Positions 16,610-26,029 of a stretch of DNA of 44,115 nt are shown here, piece after piece (the stretch's first letter is position 1; every line of letters starts with the position of its first letter). The notes beneath the pieces were generated by a model, which saw only the letters and a program-made list of their open reading frames with translations, had not been told where the DNA came from and ran no database searches. This DNA is from a virus. The stretch covers positions 1 through 44,115 of IMG/VR virus record IMGVR_UViG_3300027668_000031. One strand, 5' to 3'. A program made the translations under genes and the position numbers.

Positions 16610-17020
16610 TTAATTTATAATTTTTACTATTTCATGTGAGGGCTTATCATCTACTTTCCACCCTAATTTCTTGTGTGTATCTATTAACTTGCTATTTCTA
16701 CCTATAGTAAACATGTATTTATAACCTAAGTCTTTAGATATAATTTCAGCTGCTGTTATAAGAAGCTCTATCGCGTCCCCTCTGTCATCTTCTTTGTAAT
16801 CTGGATTAGATACTATCCATTCTAATAATAATGCTTTAGAATTAGTCATATACATAAATCCAGCTACTATAGGTGTATTGTTTTTTTCTATCATTAAACC
16901 GCCCGTACCATTGTTTGGTAAAAAATCTTTAGATGGCGCTGACCAACCAGGCCACTTATTCCACCAAGTAGTTAAAATATCGTAATCTTTATCTACTAAC
17001 TTCCTTGCTTTTAATTCCAT
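16610..17020 (-). CDS. GNAT-type N-acetyltransferase
   Basis: The 136-residue protein has the layout of GNAT enzymes, which transfer acetyl groups from acetyl-CoA to amines. It opens with an RKLVDKDYDILTTWW segment, then GGLMIEKNNTPIVAGFMYMTN (beta hairpin), LLEWIVSNPDY (beta 4), a helix where the acetyl-CoA loop should be (DDRGDAIELL), and ends with a LIDTHKKLGW helix. The usual Q/RxxGxG/A loop is degenerate, so activity is not certain. Proteins of this kind sit among tail and core genes in several marine phages. A virion protein or a host protein could be the substrate. A 24-bp palindrome lies directly upstream. Confidence 0.75.
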   Translation of the reverse strand: MELKARKLVDKDYDILTTWWNKWPGWSAPSKDFLPNNGTGGLMIEKNNTPIVAGFMYMTNSKALLLEWIVSNPDYKEDDRGDAIELLITAAEIISKDLGYKYMFTIGRNSKLIDTHKKLGWKVDDKPSHEIVKIIN

Positions 17021-17030
17021 TTATTTAATT

Positions 17031-17054
17031 TAATTGTCTATATATAGACAATTA
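17031..17054. repeat. Perfect 24-bp palindrome before the acetyltransferase
   Basis: The half-site TAATTGTCTATA is followed directly by its exact reverse complement. It fills most of the 39-base gap between the 610-residue tail gene and the acetyltransferase start (10 bases between palindrome and ATG). As RNA it would form a 10-bp stem with a TATA loop but no U tract, so it is more likely an operator, an RNase processing site or a translational control hairpin than a terminator. Confidence 0.7.
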
Positions 17055-17059
17055 CAGGT

Positions 17060-18892
17060 TTAAAAACCAGATTTACTAAAATTAGTAGAAACTGCAAATA
17101 ATTCTTTAGCACCATTTAAATCAGTTATTGTATCAGTTGTCATAGTTGCCGTAACATAGTTTGCTTTTATACCACTCATAGGATAACCAGTAGAAGCATT
17201 AGTGTTAAATATAACTTCTCCAGCTCTTGGCGTTGATTTATTTATTAAATTAGCTACATAAAGATTTTCTTTAACAACGAAACCAGCATAACCATACGGA
17301 GGCGAAACTGCTTTACTGCCAGTGTTAGATGTATTATTAATTTCATATCTCCCTTCATAAACGCTAAAAATAGAAGAAGTTTCATCAACGTTAGCTAACC
17401 AAGTGTTGGCGCCAAAATTAGGCTCAAAATTACCATCTCCATCAGCGTCTATATAAGGAGTTACTTGAGGTTCTTGTTGATCAGAAATAAAACTAGTAAG
17501 TTTCCAACCAGCGCTACCTTCATATCCAACAGTTAAGAAGTTTTTACTTAAATCAGGTTGTGGATTAAAAACAAAAGTCACTTGAGGTTGTGTAGATACA
17601 CCATAAAAAGTATTTCTATTATTAGAAGTTCCTTGAAAATTATGCTGAAATAAACCGCTGTATGTAGTAGAATAAAACTTATCTTTTAAACTACCCATAA
17701 TAGTGGGTTTATAAGTAAAGAAACTAGTCCAGCCATTAACAGTTTCATCCCACGCTAAAGTTGAGTAACTATTTTCAGAAGTAGAATAAAAAGATGGCTG
17801 TTGTTGTAATGAAAGATGGTATTGATCAGTGTGTATATCCCAACCACCTATTATAAAACCTTTTGTATAACTTAAAAATCTTACGTCAATTGCAGGTGGT
17901 ACAATAGCAACTGTTGGATTAGAAGTTAAGTATACTATTATTTGATTATTAATTGATGTATTAATTTTTGTTACAAAAATATTATTACCGTCGCTATCAA
18001 CAGCGTCAGTCCATCCAGAATTATCACTACCTATTTGCATTTTACCACCTACTGAAACTGTAGATGGAGTTGTTAAAATCAATGTAGACGCAGCGACGTT
18101 TGACACAAAATTACTTACTCCAGGTTGAAGAGTATAGTTGTCATTTATTAAAGGCAAATTGTCTCTAAAATAATCATTCATACCGTTTTGAGATATTTCT
18201 GTTAAACCATCTCTTGATAACCTCATTACTGAGTTTCTAAACTTATCTGTAAAGTATTTTCTATATCCATAAACAGCAAAGCTTTCTGGGTTTAAACTAA
18301 TACCATAATCTCCAACATAAGGAACTATTTGTCCTATTACTAAATTTGTAGAAGTTATAGTACCACCACCTTCAGCAGAAAATATTGCATCTTTGTCTAT
18401 TAAAGCTCTTGAAATTTTATTTTCTTGAAAAAGAATTAAATTAGTATCTTCAGCATATAATTTTTGTATACTTCCATTAGCTGGATCAACAGCTTTAGTT
18501 ATACTATCAGCAGTAGAGAAAACATTTGTTTCATTAAAGCCAGTTAAAGAATTTACTAACCCTGAGTATATTAAAGCGTTAGGTCTATGTTTCTGTATTG
18601 GATTATCTTCATTTAAATAAGCTCTAGCACCATAATCAGTTTGTAAATTATTATAACCACCTCTTATTCTACTTTCTTCAACAAAAACATTGGCTTTTAT
18701 TTGCGTTGTGTCAAGAGGGTTTTTAATAGCATCACCGTAGTAAGATGGACCTGGCCAAGTTAACGAAGAATTAACATTATCATAGTATTCATCTTTTCCA
18801 TCTGGAGATTCTACAGCCACTTTACTAGGACCTGTTTGTACTCTTTTTAACCAAAAGGAATTATAATAACTTATTTCTAATATAGCTGCCAT
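17060..18892 (-). CDS. Tail structural protein, 610 residues
   Basis: The protein is rich in Asn, Ser, Thr, Gly and aromatic residues, typical of beta-rich tail parts. A central block with FAVYGYRKYFTDKFRN and MRLSRDGLTEIS then NDYFRDNL is the most conserved-looking part. From memory, similar blocks occur in crAss-like and flavobacterial phage tail proteins next to the portal-proximal ring genes. It starts after a clear AAATAAATAAAT leader. I would place it in the tail hub, nozzle or appendage, but cannot say which. There is no catalytic motif. Confidence 0.65.
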   Translation of the reverse strand: MAAILEISYYNSFWLKRVQTGPSKVAVESPDGKDEYYDNVNSSLTWPGPSYYGDAIKNPLDTTQIKANVFVEESRIRGGYNNLQTDYGARAYLNEDNPIQKHRPNALIYSGLVNSLTGFNETNVFSTADSITKAVDPANGSIQKLYAEDTNLILFQENKISRALIDKDAIFSAEGGGTITSTNLVIGQIVPYVGDYGISLNPESFAVYGYRKYFTDKFRNSVMRLSRDGLTEISQNGMNDYFRDNLPLINDNYTLQPGVSNFVSNVAASTLILTTPSTVSVGGKMQIGSDNSGWTDAVDSDGNNIFVTKINTSINNQIIVYLTSNPTVAIVPPAIDVRFLSYTKGFIIGGWDIHTDQYHLSLQQQPSFYSTSENSYSTLAWDETVNGWTSFFTYKPTIMGSLKDKFYSTTYSGLFQHNFQGTSNNRNTFYGVSTQPQVTFVFNPQPDLSKNFLTVGYEGSAGWKLTSFISDQQEPQVTPYIDADGDGNFEPNFGANTWLANVDETSSIFSVYEGRYEINNTSNTGSKAVSPPYGYAGFVVKENLYVANLINKSTPRAGEVIFNTNASTGYPMSGIKANYVTATMTTDTITDLNGAKELFAVSTNFSKSGF

Positions 18893-18902
18893 ATTTATTT
18901 AT

Positions 18903-19448
18903 TTAATTCTGCCAAGATGGAGTACAATTTGTGCTTTTTACTGGGTCTGAATTTTTTTGACCTTGACTAACGTATAATGGAAAAACAGTTCCATATTCAG
19001 TACCATTACCAAATCTAAAAAGAATAGTAACTCCACGTCCTCCCCCGGAAACTTCTGGGCTATTAAAATTTTCTTCGGCGTTTATTACTATCCTCCAGTC
19101 TTCTTCATCGTTCGCAGCATCGTTCGCTATCCACATCACAAGCATTGAACTAATCCAACTCCACCTTGAATCACTACTATCTAATGTGTAAAGATAATTA
19201 CCAGCAAATGATGATGATGATAATGTGAAATTGTTTATACTACCAATAAGACTATCTTGACTTGTAGACACTGGACTTCCACCATTAGAACCATTGATTG
19301 CTGGTAAATTTCCTGCTCCATTATTGTTAAATGTGTATATTTGAAAAGGAATTAAATATTTGTTAGTTCCAAAACTTCCAGCTGGAGCTGAAGTGTTTAA
19401 TATAGGTGATACTTTGTAATTTGCACAATTTGTTGCTGACGCTGACAT
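18903..19448 (-). CDS. Putative tail or fibre-associated protein, 181 residues
   Basis: Family not recognised. The composition is rich in Ser, Asn, Gly and aromatics, suggesting an all-beta virion protein. Two regions stand out: the Trp-rich centre (RWSWISSMLVMWIAND) and a Gly/Phe-rich stretch (GGGRGVTILFRFGNG). Cysteines lie near both ends (C8, and one close to the C-terminus in NCTPSWQN). The gene lies among tail genes, so a small fibre, adhesin or cap protein is plausible. This is inferred from position only. Confidence 0.5.
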   Translation of the reverse strand: MSASATNCANYKVSPILNTSAPAGSFGTNKYLIPFQIYTFNNNGAGNLPAINGSNGGSPVSTSQDSLIGSINNFTLSSSSFAGNYLYTLDSSDSRWSWISSMLVMWIANDAANDEEDWRIVINAEENFNSPEVSGGGRGVTILFRFGNGTEYGTVFPLYVSQGQKNSDPVKSTNCTPSWQN

Positions 19449-19466
19449 AAATTATATTTTATATTA

Positions 19467-19988
19467 TTAATTTTTACCTGCTAAAGCCAAAAGACTACCT
19501 GTTGAAATACCTGAGCTGGGTACTGTAACACTGGGTGGATTATTATAAGCCAATGTACTTGTGTTAAAACTGCTACTTCCAAAAGCAAACTGCCCTTGTA
19601 CATCTACTAACAATGGCGCGCTAAAGTCTTTTAATTCTACTTTTATCAATGTTTGACCAATAACCGAAGAACCAACTCTACTTGATTTTCTGTTAGAGCT
19701 AACATTGTTACAATCTGTAAGTTGCCAATCTAAGAAAACGGTTATGGGCCAGATTGGCGAACCAACACCGGTAGCAGGACCTCCCCAAACAGCACTTATG
19801 TATTTAAAATTTAAAGTCCAATAACCAGGTCTAAAACCTTGCGGAACCGCTGGTGGACCTAATGTTGAAGGTGGAACATAGCCTAATATAAAACCACCAT
19901 CAGGATAGGTGCTACTTACTAAAGGTGCTGAAATGCTATCTGCTGTTCTACAGAATAAATATGCTGGTTGAACTATCTGTTGTGCCAT
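19467..19988 (-). CDS. Putative tail-associated protein, 173 residues
   Basis: I do not recognise a family. The protein is Pro-, Gly- and Ser-rich with beta-strand-like segments (GYWTLNFKYISAVWGG, ITVFLDWQLTDC) and a flexible C-terminal tail ending in LALAGKN. It has the composition of an exposed virion protein such as a fibre tip or decoration. The start at 19988 lies one base from the stop of the 1372-residue tail gene, so the two are probably translated together. No membrane segment or enzyme motif is visible. Confidence 0.5.
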   Translation of the reverse strand: MAQQIVQPAYLFCRTADSISAPLVSSTYPDGGFILGYVPPSTLGPPAVPQGFRPGYWTLNFKYISAVWGGPATGVGSPIWPITVFLDWQLTDCNNVSSNRKSSRVGSSVIGQTLIKVELKDFSAPLLVDVQGQFAFGSSSFNTSTLAYNNPPSVTVPSSGISTGSLLALAGKN

Positions 19989-19989
19989 T

Positions 19990-22900
19990 TTAATTTCCTA
20001 TTTGTTCTATTGATACTACCTCGTCGTATTGATCATCTCCTTCGCTTGGAAATGTAAGTATAGCAGAACCATTGGTTGCTGTTACGACGTATTGTGCACC
20101 AACTCCTAGTGGTATAGGGTGAATGCTTCCGTTATTATATAAACCACCGCTACCACTACCAGTTAAAGGACCAATGTCTAAAGTTACATCTGGTATCCCA
20201 ACAAAACCTGGAATTACAGCTGTTGGAGGCAAAAACGGAATAGAACCTGTGTCTTGAGACAAAACTGGGCTAGCATTAGATATAGAAAACGTTTGTGATT
20301 GAAACGTTGTACTTGTTGCTGGATTTCCAAAAACAACAGTAAAAGTAAAAATCCTATTATTAGATAATTGATCATTTTTAAAAACAATATTAGCTTTACC
20401 TTTTATAGGGTAATCATTGCCTGATTGAGTTCCCATTTCATATTCTGATGTTCTATTAAGACCGTTACCATCAAACACACTAAAAATACTAACACTAGCT
20501 AAATTAGATATAATAGCTCCGTTTTGGTCAGTAAAATTAATTTTAAGTACCTGTGAAGGTGTAGTAAAATCAGTATTTTCATTTTGATCAAAGTTAGACT
20601 CTATAGCTAGGCTAACAGGCGAATCACCATCGTCAACAAGTTCGTTTAATTCAGATATTAAACCACTAGTACTTGTTTCCCAAAATATGTCTAATTCAGA
20701 AACTATAGGAGCTGTTTCTAAAACAGACGCGTATTGCCTTTCGCTTGTAGTGCTACCTATTTGAAATGTATTACTAAATATAGAAACTACAGGATTTTTA
20801 TCATACTCGTACAAACCAGTTAGAGTGCTATTATCTTCACCTATTATATCATTCCAATTTCCTAATATAGAAACAATATCTGTTTTAAAACCAGGAAAAA
20901 TTTGTGATGAATAATTTAACTTTAATTCAGAAGCATTAAGATTATATTTAATATTGAGCTCATTAACAAAAGATCTAGCAATTCTTGGTATTATTTCTAA
21001 ATCTGAAGTTCTATACATTACTTGATTAGGCCTAACATCTGTTAAATCCGGTGGAACCTTATTAATGTTGTCCGTAAGCAAAGTAGTAGTCATAGACTCC
21101 GGTAAATAAGCACCATTACCAAAACCGCTAGCATATCTAAAAACTATAGGATTATTAACCTCGTTTGCTGGTACGCCGTTAAAATTACCTTTAAAAGTGT
21201 ATTGAGAAGCTGGCGTTACTTGTATTTGTGTACGACTTATTATTTTAACAATAGTAAAGTCTTGAGAATTTCCACCTGTTGCAGGTATAGTATCTAATGT
21301 GAAACTCATGCCTATTTCAATACCTTCAGTATCTTTTAATTCATCTATAACGGTTTCTCCTGGTGCAAAAGCATTACCACCACCAACACCATCACCCCAG
21401 TCAATAGATACATCTGCTTTACGAGGCTGTCCAAATAATAGGCTTGGTAAATAAACATTGTAGTAGTCTTGTTGTTTTTGTTTAACTACTATTCTGTAAG
21501 CATAAAAACCTAAAGGATTATAATTAGCATTAGTTATATCGCCATTATATAATCCAGGATAACCCTCTCTGTCATTTAAAGATAAAGGTATTCCAGTGTT
21601 CCAAAGCATTTTTATACTATCACCTCTCCAATCTAAAAAATCAACATTTATAAAATCAGAATCTTTGTATGGAGAATAAATAGTTGAGTCACCGTATGTA
21701 GTTGTGCCTATAGTTTCTGTTTCAATTTGAGGTGGACTTAATATAACATCACTCTGTCTACCGTACCTGTCAACCAAAACAACTCCAACTTGATAAGTTC
21801 TGTTTTGTTTTAATGTGTGGTTAGGATAAGGCACCCAATCACCTGATTGACCAGAAACGTTAGGTTGAAATTTATTACTTACTCCAACTTTATAATTTAA
21901 AGATATTGGAGAAGTATGCTTATCTATAAAATTTCCATATATTACTCTATTACCAGAACTTTCCTGTGCCAATGCTCTTAAAGGAACCTTGTCAGAAGTT
22001 CTAGTTATAACATCTTCAGGTAGATTCTTAAAAGGTTTAGCTGATTGATAAGTGTATGTAAATATTTTAGTACTATTACTAGGTATACTAGAATTAGAAT
22101 TAGTAAAGTCAATAGTTTCTACTAGTTTTAAAATTAAAGCATCAGATTCTTTATATAATATATCTACTTCTACAACTTTAAGCTTTTCTTGCATATCTTT
22201 GACAGAATATTCTAATGGTATATCTAACTTTATTTCTGTAGTTTTATTTTCAAACCATTCAACAATAGTATCTTCTCCAGCTTGGGTTAGTTGGTCAGTT
22301 AACACAGATGGCTTACCAGCATTGTAAACAGGACCTTCTTTTATAAAGTACCCATCTTGCTCAGGTACAAAACATGCTTGAGTAAAAGGAGATACTATAG
22401 AATATTCACCATCGTCATATTTAAATCTATAAGCAAATCTAACAAATTTGTCTTTTAAATTACTTTTGTCACCGGGAAATTTAGCTTGATAGTAAGGATT
22501 AGGTAAATGAAAATCAAAGAAATGATCACCTTGACTTAATGTAATATCTTTATTTAAAGCAAAATTCCATATACCTGGTCCAGCACTAACTACGTTAGTT
22601 CCAGTTGCATCATTAATATTGTTAACAGCTGGTATTCCAAAATATGTTTGTATTCCTTTATTACTTGTATCTGTAATATCAACACCAAAAACAGCTCTAG
22701 CATCACTAACATTTAACGTGTTACTAGTTATTTTAACAGGTTTCCAGTTGTCGGTTGTGCTAGCTCCAGGAACAACTATGCCTCTTGTTCTTGCAAAATT
22801 ATCTGCAACTGGCTGACCAGGGGAGTTAAATGTTGAAAATGGAATTATTGGCGCAAAGTAAGTTAAAGGAAGACCATTAGAGACAGCGTTGTTTAATCCA

Positions 22901-24108
22901 GCGCCTGTTGATTTATTAGGATCACCACCTGAAAGCCATTCTAATTGCGTAGCAACAGGTGAACCACCGAGGCTGAACCAATTATATTTCAATACTGATT
23001 TAGCAGTAGCGGAGGTATGAGTAACCTTTAATCTACCTGATGGTGGTAAATATTCACTAGTAGTATCTATTAAATTTGACTCATAAAAAATAATACCACT
23101 TTCATCTCCTTGAACAGCAGCAATATTTGGCCAAACATAAAAAGCATTATTTACTGTGGTTCCAGCAGTTGAGTCTATAGCTTTTGTATATATTTGATAC
23201 AATTCACCCACTACATCCTTACCGTTTATTAGTCTAGTAAGTGCAAACCAACAAAAATCAGGTATGTTACTGAAGTCAGCGCCAGCAACTTCTACTTTAC
23301 TATACATAGGTTGTGTTGAGCTAGTAGCCGCGTTGAGCAATTCTTCACCACTAAATGGCAAAAATCCTGGTCCTGAGCCAATATCATTATATAACTGCAC
23401 TTCAAAACTGTTAGTTCCAGTTCCTGTTTGTATGTTAGTGACGGTTACAGTTCCTGAAAACTTTGTTTCGTTATTAACATCCATAGGTTGATACGGAGCG
23501 TATTTAGCAACAGAAATAGTATCTTCACTAGTGTAATATCTAGGATTAGCATTTGTGTTGTTTAAAGCTGTAATAACATTTATTTTTCTAGGTTGATTTC
23601 TATTATCTGTCCAGAACAATAAATTTTCTACCAAGTTAACGCCTGATATTCTATATGTAGTAGAAAAGTTTAAAAAAGCTCCTTCAACTAATATATTAGC
23701 AGCTCCAGTAGTTATATTGTATTGATTTATATAACATGCTGGGTCAAATGCAAATGGACCTGGGGTTGTGGCTGCAGGTTGTTTATTTGTAGCATATTCT
23801 TGTGAAAAAATAGAACTATTAGGATTATTTAGATCTGTATAGTTAGTTAAAAATAAATATATTAAATTATTTGTTTCATTTATATACCAACCTATAATTT
23901 CTAAACCACCGGGAGGTGTAATATTCGAAGGAAAAAAATCTGATATTTTAGTATTACCTAATACATTTTCTAAGGCACCAACATCAGAATCTTCAGATTT
24001 ACTTACAGCTACATTTATAGCATCTCTATATTGACCTCCTGATAATAATCTATCGTCTAAGTCTTTATTCATTTTAGACTCGATAAAAGTGTGTTTAGCT
24101 TGTGCCAT
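19990..24108 (-). CDS. Large tail structural protein, nozzle or hub candidate, 1372 residues
   Basis: The N-terminus contains ESKMNKDLDDRLLSGGQYRDAINV followed by a GALENVLGN stretch. From memory, this GKMN-x-D-x-D-x-R-x-L opening is widespread in tail proteins of aquatic podoviruses placed where T7 has its nozzle protein gp12. The rest is long, beta-rich and repetitive in composition (Asn, Thr, Ser, Gly, Tyr), with Gly/Pro-rich C-terminal sequence ending in EVVSIEQIGN. At 1372 residues it is about twice the length of T7 gp12, so extra fibre- or receptor-binding domains are likely. Starts and stops are tightly packed with the ring-protein candidate (2-base gap). Confidence 0.65.
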   Translation of the reverse strand: MAQAKHTFIESKMNKDLDDRLLSGGQYRDAINVAVSKSEDSDVGALENVLGNTKISDFFPSNITPPGGLEIIGWYINETNNLIYLFLTNYTDLNNPNSSIFSQEYATNKQPAATTPGPFAFDPACYINQYNITTGAANILVEGAFLNFSTTYRISGVNLVENLLFWTDNRNQPRKINVITALNNTNANPRYYTSEDTISVAKYAPYQPMDVNNETKFSGTVTVTNIQTGTGTNSFEVQLYNDIGSGPGFLPFSGEELLNAATSSTQPMYSKVEVAGADFSNIPDFCWFALTRLINGKDVVGELYQIYTKAIDSTAGTTVNNAFYVWPNIAAVQGDESGIIFYESNLIDTTSEYLPPSGRLKVTHTSATAKSVLKYNWFSLGGSPVATQLEWLSGGDPNKSTGAGLNNAVSNGLPLTYFAPIIPFSTFNSPGQPVADNFARTRGIVVPGASTTDNWKPVKITSNTLNVSDARAVFGVDITDTSNKGIQTYFGIPAVNNINDATGTNVVSAGPGIWNFALNKDITLSQGDHFFDFHLPNPYYQAKFPGDKSNLKDKFVRFAYRFKYDDGEYSIVSPFTQACFVPEQDGYFIKEGPVYNAGKPSVLTDQLTQAGEDTIVEWFENKTTEIKLDIPLEYSVKDMQEKLKVVEVDILYKESDALILKLVETIDFTNSNSSIPSNSTKIFTYTYQSAKPFKNLPEDVITRTSDKVPLRALAQESSGNRVIYGNFIDKHTSPISLNYKVGVSNKFQPNVSGQSGDWVPYPNHTLKQNRTYQVGVVLVDRYGRQSDVILSPPQIETETIGTTTYGDSTIYSPYKDSDFINVDFLDWRGDSIKMLWNTGIPLSLNDREGYPGLYNGDITNANYNPLGFYAYRIVVKQKQQDYYNVYLPSLLFGQPRKADVSIDWGDGVGGGNAFAPGETVIDELKDTEGIEIGMSFTLDTIPATGGNSQDFTIVKIISRTQIQVTPASQYTFKGNFNGVPANEVNNPIVFRYASGFGNGAYLPESMTTTLLTDNINKVPPDLTDVRPNQVMYRTSDLEIIPRIARSFVNELNIKYNLNASELKLNYSSQIFPGFKTDIVSILGNWNDIIGEDNSTLTGLYEYDKNPVVSIFSNTFQIGSTTSERQYASVLETAPIVSELDIFWETSTSGLISELNELVDDGDSPVSLAIESNFDQNENTDFTTPSQVLKINFTDQNGAIISNLASVSIFSVFDGNGLNRTSEYEMGTQSGNDYPIKGKANIVFKNDQLSNNRIFTFTVVFGNPATSTTFQSQTFSISNASPVLSQDTGSIPFLPPTAVIPGFVGIPDVTLDIGPLTGSGSGGLYNNGSIHPIPLGVGAQYVVTATNGSAILTFPSEGDDQYDEVVSIEQIGN

Positions 24109-24110
24109 AT

Positions 24111-25271
24111 TTAATGTTTAATCCATTTAGATTTACCTCTCATCACTTGAACTATTTGATCAAGTTTTAAATTTTGTAATCTAATTTTTGCATTTCTTAA
24201 AGCTGCTCTTCTTTCTTTTTTAAATCTACCTATAACATATTCAGGCATGTTCCTAGCAGTAGAGACAACAGCGTGCACAATATGCATGTACATAGCTTCT
24301 TCTATCATTTTAGGTACTCTAGTGTCTGCATTATAAGCTAGTCCATCAGATATATACTCTATTAATATAATTCCAGATATATTACTACTAAAAGAGAAAG
24401 TTCCTTCTCTTTCATTTATAGTAAACCAACCATTACTTTGCGATAATTCTGGATCTAATCCATATCTTTGACCATAAGCTTGTTTCCACCAAGCTGAATT
24501 ATACACATTAGAGTTATTCATAACTTCTTGAGATCGCTTACCATTAATATTAGAGTCGTTAGTTTGTTTCCAACGTTTATCTGTTAAAGATTGTGAAGCT
24601 TCTTGATTTTCACCAAACTGATCTTGTATGTAGTCACCACGACTATCTTGAAGTATTAATTCATCTGGATTCATAGTCAATTGATTAGCTGGATATATAG
24701 TTCTTTGAACTCCACTATTATCAACCCATGAAAGCCTAGTATAATTAACATAGTCTTGAGGTATTGGAAGCTGAAGATTAGGTGGTAGCGATAATTCTTG
24801 AGATTTTACACTTCTCAATGTATCGTAACTAAATTCTTGTAATCCTCTTTTAGCATGGAATATTACGTCAGATCTTTTTATTCTAGGTATAACTTTGTCT
24901 GTACCTACGTAAGCAACCATAAAGTTATCAATAATATCAGATATTTTAATGTATTCGTAATTACCTCTTCCTTCCCATATGGTAGGATCTTGTAGTTGCA
25001 GCAATATTTCATCTCCATCTGCGGGAGCGTTAGTAAAAGTTATAATATTATTTATTAAAGTATAGTCTTCCTCTATAGTAACTGCTCCTGAAATCTTTGA
25101 TGTTATTTGTATTTGAAAATTAGCATTAGTAGTAGATGTAGTAGCTTGTAACTCTACTTTAAAAGTGCTAGTAAAAATTTTATTAGTACCATCACCAAAA
25201 AATATTTCTTGACCAGAATAATATTGTGCGTTAGTTTGGTCTATTAAACCACCATCAGGAGAATTTGCCAT
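24111..25271 (-). CDS. Portal-proximal ring / tail tubular A-like protein
   Basis: The central part holds RSDVIFHAKRGLQEFSYDTL and LPIPQDYVNYTRLSW, a block that from memory characterises head-to-tail ring (gatekeeper-like) proteins of crAss-like and marine Bacteroidota phages, comparable to T7 gp11. The first 100 residues look like a separate beta domain (GQEIFFGDGTNKIF). The C-terminus is basic and helical (RRAALRNAKIRLQNLKLD), as expected for a part that docks near DNA. It is 386 residues and sits between another ring candidate and the large tail protein. Exact ring layer is unknown. Confidence 0.65.
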   Translation of the reverse strand: MANSPDGGLIDQTNAQYYSGQEIFFGDGTNKIFTSTFKVELQATTSTTNANFQIQITSKISGAVTIEEDYTLINNIITFTNAPADGDEILLQLQDPTIWEGRGNYEYIKISDIIDNFMVAYVGTDKVIPRIKRSDVIFHAKRGLQEFSYDTLRSVKSQELSLPPNLQLPIPQDYVNYTRLSWVDNSGVQRTIYPANQLTMNPDELILQDSRGDYIQDQFGENQEASQSLTDKRWKQTNDSNINGKRSQEVMNNSNVYNSAWWKQAYGQRYGLDPELSQSNGWFTINEREGTFSFSSNISGIILIEYISDGLAYNADTRVPKMIEEAMYMHIVHAVVSTARNMPEYVIGRFKKERRAALRNAKIRLQNLKLDQIVQVMRGKSKWIKH

Positions 25272-25274
25272 TTT

Positions 25275-25973
25275 TTAACTTTTTTGATTTGCATTTTCTT
25301 GAGCTATTTGACCAGCTGCAGCTTGTACAATGCTTTGGTCTCTAATAACTACACCAGCATACATTAATATACTTAGTATTAATTCTGTTTGATCTGTGTC
25401 GTCTATTTGAAAATTCTGAGGATTTATAGAATTAAATTCTCCTAAACTACCAACAACATAATTCCATTGAGGGTCAGATGGCTTTCTTACATAGAAAGCA
25501 TTAATTTTATCATTTGATATAGTTGGGTATACGTTTATTCGTGTCGCGGTACCAGTGCTACTAACTATATAAACTGGAAAATCTAAAGTAGGTTTTGTTA
25601 ATTTAGACTTGTTTATTAAATTGTAATCGTGTTGTGTTAGTTGTTGAAGTTCTCTGTCGTTTTCTGTATAAGTTAAAGTTCCTAATCTATGAATTTCAGA
25701 GTCATAACCTCCAGAATTTAACACCTGTGTTAAAGTATTGTTTACTTCAAACTGTTGTATCTTTTCTTGTAGTGTTTTAACTCTATTAGCATATTCACTA
25801 TCATTTTCTGGCATTCTTAAAGCTTGATTTAAATCTTCAAAGTATTTTTCAAATATACCTAATTGAGCTTGAGCAGCCATTTTGTTAAACTCCTCTGGAG
25901 TTATATAACCTCTTTGTTCTTTATTAAGTATTAATAAGACTGTTTTATATACGGTATCTACGCTTATTGCCAT
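25275..25973 (-). CDS. Head-tail connector candidate, 232 residues
   Basis: The first 60 residues are helical with NKEQRGYITPEEFNKMAAQA, a motif I recall from conserved structural proteins of Bacteroidota phages. A second half is beta-rich (VYIVSSTGTATRINVYPTIS), and the C-terminus returns to a helix rich in Ala and Gln. It is the first gene after an intrinsic terminator, so its level relies on read-through or a local promoter I could not see. It is likely an adaptor, stopper or ring protein, based on position between capsid and tail. Confidence 0.55.
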   Translation of the reverse strand: MAISVDTVYKTVLLILNKEQRGYITPEEFNKMAAQAQLGIFEKYFEDLNQALRMPENDSEYANRVKTLQEKIQQFEVNNTLTQVLNSGGYDSEIHRLGTLTYTENDRELQQLTQHDYNLINKSKLTKPTLDFPVYIVSSTGTATRINVYPTISNDKINAFYVRKPSDPQWNYVVGSLGEFNSINPQNFQIDDTDQTELILSILMYAGVVIRDQSIVQAAAGQIAQENANQKS

Positions 25974-25991
25974 TTTTAATATTTTAAAAAA

Positions 25992-26015
25992 AAAGGTGGT
26001 GATTAAACCACCTTT
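25992..26015 (-). terminator. Intrinsic terminator after the 261-residue gene
   Basis: A perfect 9-bp stem (AAAGGTGGT pairing with ACCACCTTT) with a six-base loop lies in the gap between two minus-strand genes. Read on the minus strand it is followed by a long U tract. It lies just after the 261-residue gene and before the connector candidate. Confidence 0.85.
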
Positions 26016-26029
26016 ATTATAATCACTTG

